A stretch of 64,000 bases of DNA from Micrococcus cohnii (lineage in GTDB: Bacteria; Actinomycetota; Actinomycetes; Actinomycetales; Micrococcaceae): assembly GCF_014205175.1 (NCBI RefSeq), contig NZ_JACHNA010000001.1, positions 1,240,001 to 1,304,000 on the forward strand. Reading direction: 5' to 3'. The notes beneath the pieces were generated by a model. That model saw only the letters and a list, made by a program, of their open reading frames with translations, made no database searches and was not told the DNA's origin. Position numbers and translations under genes: made by a program. Positions 51,688 through 60,982 of the stretch are shown here, one piece after another. The first letter of the stretch is position 1; every line of letters begins with the position of its first letter.

Positions 51688-51693
51688 ATGCTA
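51688..51693 (-). promoter_or_regulatory. -10 box of leaderless ispH overlapping the upstream stop
   Basis: TAGCAT on the minus strand, seven bases, ATG at 51680. Its TAG (51691-51693) is also the stop codon of the membrane protein gene. Confidence 0.55.
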
Positions 51694-52803
51694 TCGGCCG
51701 TCCCGGGGGCGACGCCGTCGCCCAGGCCACGCCGCAGCCAGCACCAGTCCCACTGCGGCGACGGCCGCGGCGGCCAGCGCGGTGCCCGTCAGCACCGGGG
51801 TCACCTGCGCCTCGAGCGAACGCTGCAGGGCCGACTCGAGCGCCTCAACCAGCCCCCGCACCTGCTCAGGCGCGGCGCCGTGCGCGTCCAGCCGCACCGG
51901 GTACATCCCCCGAGCCCACGCCAGCAGCCCGCAGCCGGCCAGGGCGGAGAGCCCGGCGGCCACCAGCGCCCCGCCGCGCCACCGGCCCCGGGCCAGGACC
52001 ACCGCGACGACGGTCAGCAGCACGGCCGCACCCAGCCCGACCCGCCAGTGGGGCACGAGAGCCCACAACAGCACCGGGTCGACCGGCGGCGGCCCGTCGC
52101 CGTTACCGACGCGTGCCGTGACCACGAGACGCTCGTCGTGCTCCAGCGCGTCGATCCCGCTGCGGGCCTGGCCCAGCAGCGCCCCGAGGCCGCCGGACCC
52201 GCCCGCGTCCTCACCCCCGCCGAGCCCCGGGACGCCCAGGCCACCGAGGCCGTCGCCGATGATCCGTTCGAGGCCGGACTCAACCTCGTCGAGCCCGTCG
52301 CGCGCGGCCTCGGCCACGGGACCGGCCCACGCGATGCGCACCTGCCCGTCCTCGGCCGTGACCACCGGCTGCGGGCCCGGCGCGCCGCCGCCGGCACCCG
52401 AGTCGTCCGATCCGTCCTGCTCGGGCCGATCCCCGGCATCCTCGGGCCCGTCCTGCCCGTCCAGCAGCGTCCGGCGCCCCTGCTCGGCCGCCTCGAGCAG
52501 CGCGCCGCGGTTCTCCTCGCTGCGCACCGCCGACTCGGCCTGCTCGGAGAGCATGCGCGGCAGGGCGCCGCCGAAGGCCTCGCGCACGCCGCGGGGCAGA
52601 TGCTCCTGACTCAGCCCGTCGACGGCTTCCGGCACCGCGGCGAGCACCTGGTCGTCGGAGAGCACGTCGTTCATCGTCTGGCGCAGCGGATCGGGCGTGT
52701 GCACCGCCGCGTCGACCACCGCCGCGCAGACGCACAGCACGGCCAACAGACCCGCGAAGCAGGCGACGACGAGCGAGACGACGGAGCCGAGGGCACGGCG
52801 CAT
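51691..52803 (-). CDS. Membrane protein with large external domain, unknown
   Basis: 370 residues: helix at about 5-30, a soluble region of about 220 residues with an acidic, Gly/Ser-rich linker (about 110-140), then three helices (about 255-355) and an Arg-rich tail. The soluble part contains [21 protein letters not shown], similar in style to actinobacterial conserved membrane proteins with a predicted extracytoplasmic helical domain. No firm family. ATG 52803 has GGAAGGA 8 bases upstream. It lies upstream of ispH on the same strand and diverges from xseA. Confidence 0.75.
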   Translation of the reverse strand: MRRALGSVVSLVVACFAGLLAVLCVCAAVVDAAVHTPDPLRQTMNDVLSDDQVLAAVPEAVDGLSQEHLPRGVREAFGGALPRMLSEQAESAVRSEENRGALLEAAEQGRRTLLDGQDGPEDAGDRPEQDGSDDSGAGGGAPGPQPVVTAEDGQVRIAWAGPVAEAARDGLDEVESGLERIIGDGLGGLGVPGLGGGEDAGGSGGLGALLGQARSGIDALEHDERLVVTARVGNGDGPPPVDPVLLWALVPHWRVGLGAAVLLTVVAVVLARGRWRGGALVAAGLSALAGCGLLAWARGMYPVRLDAHGAAPEQVRGLVEALESALQRSLEAQVTPVLTGTALAAAAVAAVGLVLAAAWPGRRRRPRDGR

Positions 52804-52953
52804 CACAACGATCCTTCCACGCTGGGCTGTTCGAGGCGGTCGGGCCACGACCGGGGCGATCCGTCGGGGCCGCCTCCACGTCGTCCGACGTTACTGGCAG
52901 GATGGCAGCGAACACAGCCGCGCCCGAGCCCGACGGCGAGAGGAGCATCCCCG

Positions 52954-54294
52954 GTGCAGCACCCCGACGACCGCGCCGCCCCCGACGGACCGGGAGGTCA
53001 TGAGCGTCCTGCCGGGTCCGGCGAGCCCGCCTCCGAGTCCGTCGGTGCGGCACCGCAGCGGGCCGCGCAGACCTCCGCCGAGAACCCCTGGCCGCTGCGC
53101 CGCCTCTCGGAGAACCTCAAGGCGCACATCGAACGCGCCCCTGCCACGTGGGTCGAAGGACAGCTGATCGAGGTCAAGGCCCACCGGGGCAACGTCTACA
53201 TGACGATGCGGGACCTCGAGGACGACGTGTCCCTGCCCGTGAACGCGTGGCGCAACGTCGCGGCCGGCCTCTCCCCCGGCGTCCAGCCCGGAGCACGGGT
53301 CGTGGCGCAGGTGAAACCGAACTTCTGGCTCAAGGGCGGCCGGCTGTCGATGACCGTGAACGCGATGCGCCCGGTCGGCGTCGGCGATCTGCTCGCACGC
53401 GTCGAGATGCTCCGCCGTGCCCTCGACGAGGAGGGTCTGCTCGACCCCGCCCGCAAACAGCCCGTCCCCGTGCTGCCCGGCTGCATCGGTCTGGTGACCG
53501 GACGGGACTCGGATGCGAAGAAGGACGTGCTGCGCAACACCCGGCTGCGCTGGCCCGCCGCCGCCTTCGAGGTCCGCGAGGTCGCCGTCCAGGGCCCCGA
53601 CGCCCCGCGCCAGGTGGTCGAGGCGCTGGCCGAGCTGGACGCGCTCGCCCATGTGGACGTCATCGTGATCGCCCGCGGCGGCGGCGCCCTGGAGGAGGTT
53701 GTCCTCCCGTTCTCCGACGAACGCCTGGTGCGCGCCGTCGCCGCGGCGCAGACCCCCGTCGTCTCGGCGATCGGCCACGAGGCGGACCGCCCCGTGCTGG
53801 ACGATGTGGCCGACCTGCGCGCCTCGACGCCGACCGACGCGGCGAAGCGAATCGTCCCGGACGCCGCGCAGGAGTCCGCGGGACTGGCCGACGCTCGGCT
53901 GCGTCTGGCCGCCGCCGTCGAACGCCGGGTGCGGCAGGAAGCCGACGGGATTGCCCAGCTGCGCTCGCGCCCGGTGATGCTCGCCCCGCACCGCATGGTC
54001 GAGGAACGCGCTGACGAGCTGGCCGCCTGGGTCGAGCGGTCCCGTCGCGGGCTCGGGCACCGGCTCGAGCGCGAGGCGGACGCCGTCGACTCGCTGCTGG
54101 CTCGCGTCCGTTCGCTCTCGCCCCAGCAGACCCTCGACCGCGGCTACGCGGTCGTGCGGCAGGGGGCTGAGGTGGTCCGCGACGCCGAGCAGGTCGGCCC
54201 CGAGGACGAGCTCGACGTGCTCGTCGCCCACGGCCGGATCGCGGCCACCGTCACCGGAACGACGACACCCCCACCGAGTAAGGAGACGCCATGA
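52954..54294 (+). CDS. xseA: Exodeoxyribonuclease VII large subunit
   Basis: 446 residues. A 45-residue polar leader is followed by the OB fold (THVEG-like [19 protein letters not shown]) and the exonuclease VII core with [31 protein letters not shown] and [19 protein letters not shown], containing the catalytic Asp, His and Glu. A long C-terminal coiled coil binds the small subunits. GTG 52954 has GAGAGGAG 8 bases upstream and is preferred to the very long open frame. It overlaps xseB by 4 bases. Confidence 0.95.
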   Translation: MQHPDDRAAPDGPGGHERPAGSGEPASESVGAAPQRAAQTSAENPWPLRRLSENLKAHIERAPATWVEGQLIEVKAHRGNVYMTMRDLEDDVSLPVNAWRNVAAGLSPGVQPGARVVAQVKPNFWLKGGRLSMTVNAMRPVGVGDLLARVEMLRRALDEEGLLDPARKQPVPVLPGCIGLVTGRDSDAKKDVLRNTRLRWPAAAFEVREVAVQGPDAPRQVVEALAELDALAHVDVIVIARGGGALEEVVLPFSDERLVRAVAAAQTPVVSAIGHEADRPVLDDVADLRASTPTDAAKRIVPDAAQESAGLADARLRLAAAVERRVRQEADGIAQLRSRPVMLAPHRMVEERADELAAWVERSRRGLGHRLEREADAVDSLLARVRSLSPQQTLDRGYAVVRQGAEVVRDAEQVGPEDELDVLVAHGRIAATVTGTTTPPPSKETP

Positions 54295-54593
54295 GCACCC
54301 AGGACGCCACGACCACGCCGTCCTCCACCCCGACCGCCGTCGACGGGTTCAGCGCCGCGGACACCTCCGACGTGCAGAACATGAGCTATGAGCAGGCGCG
54401 CGGCGAACTCGTCGAGACGGTGCAGCGGCTCGAGGCCGGCGGCACCGGCCTCGAGGAATCGCTGGCCCTGTGGGAGCGCGGCGAGGCGCTGGCCGCCCGC
54501 TGCCAGGACTGGCTCGACGGCGCGCGGGCCCGCCTCGACGAGGTCCGGGCCCGCGCCGCCGAGCAGGAGGACGCGGCCGAGATGACCGACTGA
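54291..54593 (+). CDS. xseB: Exodeoxyribonuclease VII small subunit
   Basis: 100 residues. The helical hairpin [35 protein letters not shown] and [12 protein letters not shown] is the XseB signature. Residues 1-32 are a polar extension not found in short homologues. It encases the coiled coil of XseA. Its start overlaps the xseA stop. Confidence 0.94.
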   Translation: MSTQDATTTPSSTPTAVDGFSAADTSDVQNMSYEQARGELVETVQRLEAGGTGLEESLALWERGEALAARCQDWLDGARARLDEVRARAAEQEDAAEMTD

Positions 54594-54608
54594 ACCGGTC
54601 GGTTCGGC

Positions 54609-55160
54609 TCAGCCCTCGGCCAGCTTCTCGACCAGCGCCGCGTTGAACGCGTCGAGATCCTCGGGGCTGCGAGAGGTGATCAGCTGCCCGTCGACGACCA
54701 CCTGCTCGTCCTTCCAAACCGCCCCCGCGTTCTCGAGGTCCCGCCGCACGGACACATACGAGGTCATGGTGCGGCCCGAGACCAGGTCGGCATCGATCAG
54801 CGTCCACGGGGCGTGGCAGATCGCGGCGATCGGCTTGCCCTGGTCGACGAAATCCCGCACGAAGGCGCGCACGGACTCGTCCACGCGCAACGCGTCGGCG
54901 TTCAGGGTGCCTCCGGGAAGCACGAGCGCGTCGAAATCCCCGGCGTCCGCCTCGGCGGCGGCGACGTCCACGGGGAACGTGTCGCCGTGTTCCCAGTCGC
55001 CCTGCATCGCGGTGATGCTCTCGGCCTGGACGGACACCAGCCGGGGCGTCGCGCCGGCCTGCGTCACCGCCTGCCACGGCGAGGTGAGCTCCACCTGTTC
55101 GACGCCGCGCGTGGCGACGAAGGCGACGGTCTTGCCAGTCAGGTCTGCCGTGTTCTGCAT
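54609..55160 (-). CDS. DJ-1/PfpI-family protein (YhbO-like)
   Basis: 183 residues. The nucleophile elbow is AAICHAPW with Cys near residue 108, the acidic partner lies in ATRGVEQVELTSPW, and LVLPGGTLNADALR is the family glycine loop. Members are stress proteins reported to act as deglycases or hydratases, or as general stress factors. ATG 55160 is set by GGGAGG 6 bases upstream; ATG 55187 has none. It converges on xseB. Confidence 0.9.
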   Translation of the reverse strand: MQNTADLTGKTVAFVATRGVEQVELTSPWQAVTQAGATPRLVSVQAESITAMQGDWEHGDTFPVDVAAAEADAGDFDALVLPGGTLNADALRVDESVRAFVRDFVDQGKPIAAICHAPWTLIDADLVSGRTMTSYVSVRRDLENAGAVWKDEQVVVDGQLITSRSPEDLDAFNAALVEKLAEG

Positions 55161-55309
55161 GGTTGCCTCCCGGTTTCTGTTGGGCATCACGACGCGGTTG
55201 CGCGCCGTTGCGGCGACAATAGACACAGAACCCCCGCCGTGGCACAACCCCGGGGCGACGCCGCGCGGTCGTGCCCCACCGGTTCCGCGGGATCGGCCTC
55301 AGGCCTGGC

Positions 55310-56551
55310 TCAGGCGTGGCGTTCGCGGTAGTCCTCGAGGAAGTCGGCCATGCGTCCGATCGCCGTCTCGAGGTCCTCGACCGAGGGCAGGGTCACCACG
55401 CGCAGGTGGTCGGTGCTCGGGTAGTTGAACGCGCCGCCGTGGCTGACGAGGATCTTCTTCTCCCGCAGCAGCTCGATCACGAACGTCTCGTCGTCCTCGA
55501 TCGGATAGACCTCCGGGTCCAGCCGCGGGAACAGGTAGAGCGCTCCTCGGGCAGGCTGCACGCTCACGCCCGGGATCTGCGAGAGCATCCGCTGGGCCAG
55601 GTTCCGCTGCTCGAGCAGGCGCCCGCCGGGCAGCACGAGGTCGTCGATCGACTGGTAGCCGCCCAGCGCCACCTGGATGGCGTGCTGAGCGGGCACATTG
55701 GCGCACATGCGCATGTTCGACAACAACGTGAGGCCTTCGAGGAAGTCGGCCGCACGGCGCTTCGGCCCGGAGATCGCGACCCAGCCCGAGCGGTACCCGG
55801 CCACCCGGTAGGCCTTCGACAGTCCCGAGAAGGTCAGGGTGACCACGTCATCGCTGAGCCCGGCGGCATTGAGGTGACGGACGCCGTCGTAGGTGATCTT
55901 CTCGTAGATCTCGTCGGCCAGCAGCACGAGGTCGTGCCGGCGGGCGATGTCAATCATGCCCATCAGGATCTCGCGCGAGTACACGGCGCCGGTCGGATTG
56001 TTCGGGTTGATCAGCACCAGGCCCTTGGTGCGCTCGGTGACCAGCGACTCGATGTGCTCCAGATCCGGCTGCCAGCCCTCTTCCTCCACGCAGCGGTAGT
56101 GGACGGCACGGCCGCCGGCGAGGGTCGTCGCGCCCGTCCACAGCGGGTAGTCCGGAGAGGGCACGAGCACCTCGTCGCCGTCGTCGACCAGGGCCTGCAG
56201 GACCATCGAGATCATCTCGGAGACACCGTTGCCGATGAACACGTCGTCCACGCCGATCTGCCGGATGCCGCGGGACTCGTAGTACTGGCTCACGGCGGTG
56301 CGGGCAGAGTAGATCCCCTTCGAATCGGAGTAGCCCTGCGCGTGCGGCAGGTGCTGGATCATGCCCTTGAGCACGGCGTCGGGCGCCTCGAAGCCGAACG
56401 GGGCGGGGTTGCCGATGTTCAGCTTCATGATGCGGTGACCCGCCGCCTCCATCCGCTGAGCCTCCTCGAGGATCGGGCCGCGGACGTCGTAGCGGACGTT
56501 CAACAGCTTGGAGGACTGACGGATGGGGCGCGGATGGGAAGTCGAAGCCAT
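55310..56551 (-). CDS. PLP-dependent aminotransferase (AlaA-like)
   Basis: 413 residues, class I/II aminotransferase. The PLP lysine is in LTFSGLSKAYRVAGYRSGW; NPNNPTGAVYS and DEIYEKITYDG are the cofactor loops. The N-terminus LLNVRYDVRGPILEEAQRME and the MKLNIGNPAPFGF motif match the alanine-aminotransferase (AlaA/YfbQ) group, so alanine formation from pyruvate and glutamate is likely. CAAGAT lies 6 bases before the ATG, with GGGGGA between, so the start could be leaderless or weakly led. Confidence 0.92.
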   Translation of the reverse strand: MASTSHPRPIRQSSKLLNVRYDVRGPILEEAQRMEAAGHRIMKLNIGNPAPFGFEAPDAVLKGMIQHLPHAQGYSDSKGIYSARTAVSQYYESRGIRQIGVDDVFIGNGVSEMISMVLQALVDDGDEVLVPSPDYPLWTGATTLAGGRAVHYRCVEEEGWQPDLEHIESLVTERTKGLVLINPNNPTGAVYSREILMGMIDIARRHDLVLLADEIYEKITYDGVRHLNAAGLSDDVVTLTFSGLSKAYRVAGYRSGWVAISGPKRRAADFLEGLTLLSNMRMCANVPAQHAIQVALGGYQSIDDLVLPGGRLLEQRNLAQRMLSQIPGVSVQPARGALYLFPRLDPEVYPIEDDETFVIELLREKKILVSHGGAFNYPSTDHLRVVTLPSVEDLETAIGRMADFLEDYRERHA

Positions 56552-56607
56552 TCCCCCATCTTGGCACCCGCGGCCGCGTCACGGGGGGAACCTGCGTGGC
56601 CGGTCGG

Positions 56608-57783
56608 TCAGAACCAGCCCCGCTGCGGGACGTACCAGTCCTCGGGCGCCTGCTCCTCGTCGCGGGAGACGAGCCAGTACTGCGCGGCCTCCTCGGGGCT
56701 GAGCGCGTCCGGTCCCGAGACGAGGGACTGCAGATCGCGCAGCCCGTCGGCGTCGAGCCGGCCCATGATGTGCCGCAGGTCCCGCTCGACGGCGTCGGGA
56801 ACCTCGTCGCCTCGGCCGAGCACGGAGACACGCCCTTCCGGCAGCACGCGACCGGTGTCCTCGAGCGGCACGAGCCCGTGATGCTCGATGCCCGGGTCGA
56901 CGCCATAGGTCAAGCCGATCTGGGCCCGGTCGTCGGCGACGTCTTCGGAGACGGAGGTCTGCGCGGGACGCCATGCCTCCGGTCGACAGCCGGCGAGTCG
57001 GTCCAGCCGCTCGCGCAGCAGCGCGGTCGCCTCCGGGCGGGCCGTGGAGTTCACGTCGACGCGGGCCGCCGCGGTGAACTCCTCGCACCGCTGGTTCAGG
57101 TCCTGGACGGACTCCAGGTCCAGGCGGGCGGCGGTCGTGGCCGTGACGAGCGCCCGCAGACGCGTGGTGCCCTTCGAGGGGGCGAGCACCGTGACGGGCG
57201 CCTCGGGCGCGGCCTCGGGTGAGGTGGAGGCGGAGCCCGAGCCGTCGCCGGAGCCGCCGAGGGCGGCCAGCCGCTCCTCCACGAGCGCGTCCACCCGGTC
57301 CGCGCTCAGTGCCGAATCGCCCGATGGCAGTGTGGTCGGGGCGGCCTGCGACGACGATGCCCCCGACGAGGAGGGTTCCGGCGAGCGGGAGTCGCCCGGG
57401 TTCTCATCCGCGTCTGCCGGCTCGGATTCGGTGGCGGTGGGCTCGGGCGGGGCCGGCAGAACGCCCTCGGCATCGGCCTGCAGGGCGAAGGCCAGGGTGT
57501 CCACGACGGCCACCGTCTGCTCGTCGGTGTGCTTCCACGGTGTGGCCACCGGTTCCGAGGGCTCGACGGCGTAGCCCTTGTTCTTCAGGTGGCGCTCGAC
57601 GACCGCGGCCACGGCGCGATCCAGCTCCGCATCCGTGTGGACCACCGAGATCGGGGTGTCCGCATTACCGGCGCCGTCGACCTGCTCCGAGGCGCAGCCG
57701 CTCGCCCCGGCCGTCAGCAGCGCGACGGTCAGCGCGGCTGCGGCGCGACGCCCCGGCCTCGGCAGCCCGCGGGCCCGGCTCAT
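56608..57783 (-). CDS. OpuAC-like lipoprotein with low-complexity insert
   Basis: 391 residues. A signal with lipobox GASGC (Cys about 30) leads to ISVVHTDAELDRAVAAVVE, strand and helix patterns as in OpuAC-type binding proteins; then an acidic Ser/Pro/Glu linker of about 65 residues, then a second lobe ending RHIMGRLDADGLRDLQSLVS and EEAAQYWLVSRD, which resembles the closing helices of glycine-betaine binding proteins. The linker and missing ligand aromatics make transport doubtful. No permease is nearby. It overlaps the NUDIX stop by 4 bases. Confidence 0.65.
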   Translation of the reverse strand: MSRARGLPRPGRRAAAALTVALLTAGASGCASEQVDGAGNADTPISVVHTDAELDRAVAAVVERHLKNKGYAVEPSEPVATPWKHTDEQTVAVVDTLAFALQADAEGVLPAPPEPTATESEPADADENPGDSRSPEPSSSGASSSQAAPTTLPSGDSALSADRVDALVEERLAALGGSGDGSGSASTSPEAAPEAPVTVLAPSKGTTRLRALVTATTAARLDLESVQDLNQRCEEFTAAARVDVNSTARPEATALLRERLDRLAGCRPEAWRPAQTSVSEDVADDRAQIGLTYGVDPGIEHHGLVPLEDTGRVLPEGRVSVLGRGDEVPDAVERDLRHIMGRLDADGLRDLQSLVSGPDALSPEEAAQYWLVSRDEEQAPEDWYVPQRGWF

Positions 57784-58310
57784 GCGTCCTCCCCGGTCGG
57801 CTCGTTCCCGGTCGGGGCGTTCCCGGTCGGCTCGTTGCCGGGGGCATGGCCGCCGAGTTCGAGCGCGGCCTGCACCCACGAGGACGTGCGCAACCGGTCC
57901 AGCTCGTCGAGCGCGAACCAGGCCGCGTCCACCGATGAGCCGTCGACCTCCGGACGCAGGGCGCCGCCGGTGATCTCGGCGCGGTAGATCACCTGGACGG
58001 TGAGCAGAGGCACCGCGGCACCACGCCGACGGCGCTCGGCCGGGATCTGGCCGGTGTTCACGCCGAGCAGCCCGCCCAGGCGCACCGTGTGGCCGGTCTC
58101 CTCCCACACCTCGCGTTCGCAGGCCTGCTCGCAGGACTCGCCCAGCTCGAGACCGCCGCCGGGCAGCGTCCAGACGGGGCCGTCGGGTCCGCCCCAGGCC
58201 GAGAGCAGGATCCGGCCGTCCTCGACGATCAGCGCGTAGGCGCCGGCGCGGGTCTGGAAGGGCTCCGGGGTCGCGGCAGGCGCGGACGACGCGGCGGGGT
58301 TCTCGGACAT
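57780..58310 (-). CDS. NUDIX hydrolase
   Basis: 176 residues. The NUDIX box fits perfectly: GGLELGE, seven residues, REVWEETGH (GX5EX7REUXEEXGU). It hydrolyses a nucleoside diphosphate linked to another group; substrate unknown. The C-terminal tail contains two near-repeats of NEPTGNAPTG. ATG 58310 lies 7 bases after TACACT, so it is leaderless. It is coupled to the lipoprotein gene downstream. Confidence 0.9.
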   Translation of the reverse strand: MSENPAASSAPAATPEPFQTRAGAYALIVEDGRILLSAWGGPDGPVWTLPGGGLELGESCEQACEREVWEETGHTVRLGGLLGVNTGQIPAERRRRGAAVPLLTVQVIYRAEITGGALRPEVDGSSVDAAWFALDELDRLRTSSWVQAALELGGHAPGNEPTGNAPTGNEPTGEDA

Positions 58311-58317
58311 GGCCGCC

Positions 58318-58323
58318 AGTGTA
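58318..58323 (-). promoter_or_regulatory. -10 box of leaderless NUDIX gene
   Basis: TACACT, seven bases, ATG at 58310 (minus strand). Confidence 0.5.
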
Positions 58324-58374
58324 CTGAGGCTCTGTGGGCCGTGGCCCGTGCGGCGCTGACCCGTGCGCGGCCAG

Positions 58375-58380
58375 TAGGCT
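58375..58380 (+). promoter_or_regulatory. -10 box of leaderless membrane-protein gene
   Basis: TAGGCT, six bases (CCCGGC), ATG at 58387, identical in box and spacing to the phosphatase gene at 33947. Confidence 0.55.
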
Positions 58381-58386
58381 CCCGGC

Positions 58387-58863
58387 ATGACCGCCTCCGC
58401 GCCGCACGCCGCCGATCCTTCGCCTCGTTCGCTGCCCCGTCCCCGCGGCCGGCGCGGCGTGCCCGTGTGGCCGCTCGCGCTGCTGCTTCTGGCGCCGCTG
58501 GCCGGCGACCTGAGCGTGTCCCTGTTTCCTGCCGACGCGGACCAGCCGTCGATGAGTCTGCCCACCCTGGTGATCGGCACCGGGCTGACGGCGCTCGCCG
58601 GAGCCGTGGCACTGCTGCGGGCCGGGCACCGTCACGGCATGCGCACGCTGGTGTTCGTCGGAATCGCCGCGCTGCTCGTCCTCGGCGTCCGGGGCCTCGG
58701 CCTGACGCTCGTGGACGGCTCGGACTCTGGGTGGAGCCTGTTCTCCCTCTCCTGGCTGCTCCTGGCCGGCGGCGTCGTGTGTGCCCTGCTGACCCTGACG
58801 GCCCTGACACGGCTGGCGCTCGAGCGCGTCGGGCCGCCGGTCTGGGCCTGGTTCACGCGTTGA
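58387..58863 (+). CDS. Four-helix membrane protein, unknown
   Basis: 158 residues. A basic, Pro-rich N-terminus is followed by four hydrophobic segments (about 27-45, 58-78, 86-105, 115-140). Small loops and no recognised motif. The gene is leaderless and diverges from the NUDIX gene. Confidence 0.65.
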   Translation: MTASAPHAADPSPRSLPRPRGRRGVPVWPLALLLLAPLAGDLSVSLFPADADQPSMSLPTLVIGTGLTALAGAVALLRAGHRHGMRTLVFVGIAALLVLGVRGLGLTLVDGSDSGWSLFSLSWLLLAGGVVCALLTLTALTRLALERVGPPVWAWFTR

Positions 58864-58987
58864 ACCTGACGCCGTGCTGACTCGCCCGTGTGCTCATCGG
58901 CAGGTATGCCCAGACCTCGGATCGGCGGGGTGATCTCCGCTCGTCGACGGACAGGCACACGGGACGACGGCTGGAATACTGTCCGCC

Positions 58988-60931
58988 ATGGCCTCCGACC
59001 TCTCGCCCGAGACCCTCGAGGCGGCCCGCGTGCGGCTGGCCGCTGCGCTGCGCCTGGCCTCCGCGGACCCCGTGCTCGGCGCAGGGCTCGGCCTGGGCCT
59101 CGACTCGGCCCCGGGCCCAGGCCTCGAGCTTGCCGACCCTGACGCCCACGGCCCGGTGGATGCGCTCCTCTGCCTCGAGGCGGCGCGGCAGGCAGTGCTC
59201 GCTGAAGCGCCGGAGAGCGCCCGCACCGCCGTCGCCCGCGGACTCGACTCCCCCGGCGCCGAGGACCCTGCCGTGCGCCTGGCCCTGCTGCGCGCCCTGG
59301 CGATCGCCGCCTGCCTGAGCGACGAGGACGGCGAGCGCATGGCTGAGGCCCTGCAGGAACGCGCCGCGCTGCTGCGCCGGCTCGGCCTCGACCGACGGGC
59401 GAGCCGGGAACTGCAGCTGGGCGCGGCCCTGCTGCGCGAGCCCACCGATTTCGAGGCCACAGTCCTGCACGGGGTCCTCGACGACGAACGCGAGCACCTG
59501 GAACGCTCCGGCCGGTCCTCGGCGGACACCGTCCTGCCGGACGTCCTCACGGCGTTGGCCGTCCACGCGCTCTCGCGCGGCGGCCTGGAGCACGCCGAGG
59601 AGGCCGAGCGGCTGCTCGACGAGGCCCTGACGGCGCTCGAGGCGCAGCACGCAGCGGGCCGAGTGGTCCCGGTCGGCTCGACCAGCGCGGTGCGCCTGAT
59701 GCTCGCGCGGCTGACCGCCGGGGCGGGGCGGCACGAGAGCGCCCGCGCCCACGCCGAAGCCGTGCTGGGCGCTGAATCCTCGGACAGCGCCCGGGCGAGC
59801 GCGCACCTGGTGCTGGCGGCCTCCCTGCCCGAGCCGGACGGCGACCAGGCGCTCGAGCACGGGCTGCGCGCGGTCGAGCTGATGACCGGTGCCGGGTTGC
59901 GGCGCGGGGCGGCCGCGGCCGCCGCCCACCTGGCGCGCCGCCTCGGCGAGCACGTGACGGTCGGCCCACGGGACGGCGGGGCCGGCCCCGACGAAGCCCG
60001 CCACGACGCCGGGCACGCCGCCGCCGACGCCGAGGGTCCGGCCGCGGTGCTGGCGGCGTGGGAGCTGGCAGCGACGCAGGCCGAGCGGGCCGAGGCGCCC
60101 GATGCCCCGGCCCTGGCCTTCGCGTGGGGCCACCAGCTGCTGCTCACCGGCCTCGAGGAGGAGGCCGAGGCCGTCCTCGACTCGCTGGTGACCCGCAGCG
60201 GCCTGGCCGGCGCCCACCGTTTGCGCGCCCACGCGCTGGTTGACCGCGGTTACGCCCGGCACGGGCTCGGCCGGGCCGACGAAGCCCTCGACGACTGGCG
60301 TCTGGCGGCGGAGCTGTTCGTCGACGAGGGCGATCACGAGGATGCGGCCCGCACCCTGTTGGCGGCTGGCGCCCTGGCCGGCAGCACCGAGGAGTCCGTC
60401 GGCGGCCTCGAGCTGTTCTCCCGGGCCGTCGACCACGCCCGGATCGCGCGCGACGAGGACCCCGGCCTGCTCGCGGTCGCCCTGCACTCGCTGGGCTATG
60501 CGATGTGCGAGCGCTCCGACCCGCAGGGGCTCGAGGTGCTCGACGAGGCCATGACTCTGGCCGAACGAACCGGCACGGCCTGGCAGCGCGCCGACTTCCT
60601 CGACACCCGGGCCCGGGCCCTGTGGGCCCTCAGCCGACCTCAGGAGGCGGCGAGCGCGGCTCTCGAGGCCGCCGACCGGTTCCGCGCGGCGGCAGACGCC
60701 CACGGCGGCGCCCAGGCGGAGCTGTTCGCCGCGTTCGTGGTGGCCGAGTCCGGCGCCCCCGAACAGGGAGCCACCCTGTTCGGGCTGCTCGCCGACGCCG
60801 AGGACCAGCCGTACCTGGTCCGCGTCGCCGCGTTGAGCGGGCTGGCGCAGTGCCTCGAGCAGATCGGCGACGACGACGGCGCCGCCGCGGCCCGCGACCG
60901 GCTCGAGGCGCTGCGAGAAGAACCGCCGTGA
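58988..60931 (+). CDS. Long TPR-like helical-repeat protein, unknown
   Basis: 647 residues, Ala/Leu/Glu-rich, built of repeated helix pairs such as HAEEAERLLDEALTALEAQH, AEAVLDSLVTRSGLAGAH and AHALVDRGYARHGLGRADEA, the last being a good TPR unit (about residues 415-450). No catalytic motif, signal or membrane helix; a cytoplasmic scaffold is likely. AATACT lies 7 bases before the ATG, so it may be leaderless. It precedes the kinase operon but has a 51-bp gap. Confidence 0.7.
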   Translation: MASDLSPETLEAARVRLAAALRLASADPVLGAGLGLGLDSAPGPGLELADPDAHGPVDALLCLEAARQAVLAEAPESARTAVARGLDSPGAEDPAVRLALLRALAIAACLSDEDGERMAEALQERAALLRRLGLDRRASRELQLGAALLREPTDFEATVLHGVLDDEREHLERSGRSSADTVLPDVLTALAVHALSRGGLEHAEEAERLLDEALTALEAQHAAGRVVPVGSTSAVRLMLARLTAGAGRHESARAHAEAVLGAESSDSARASAHLVLAASLPEPDGDQALEHGLRAVELMTGAGLRRGAAAAAAHLARRLGEHVTVGPRDGGAGPDEARHDAGHAAADAEGPAAVLAAWELAATQAERAEAPDAPALAFAWGHQLLLTGLEEEAEAVLDSLVTRSGLAGAHRLRAHALVDRGYARHGLGRADEALDDWRLAAELFVDEGDHEDAARTLLAAGALAGSTEESVGGLELFSRAVDHARIARDEDPGLLAVALHSLGYAMCERSDPQGLEVLDEAMTLAERTGTAWQRADFLDTRARALWALSRPQEAASAALEAADRFRAAADAHGGAQAELFAAFVVAESGAPEQGATLFGLLADAEDQPYLVRVAALSGLAQCLEQIGDDDGAAAARDRLEALREEPP

Positions 60932-60969
60932 CGTGCCTGCGCTCTCATACCGGTGTCATCCGTACGCGC

Positions 60970-60975
60970 CACAAT
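60970..60975 (+). promoter_or_regulatory. Possible -10 box before the acidic-tailed protein
   Basis: CACAAT, seven bases, ATG at 60983; it lies 40 bp after the previous stop. Confidence 0.4.
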
Positions 60976-60982
60976 CTCAGGC

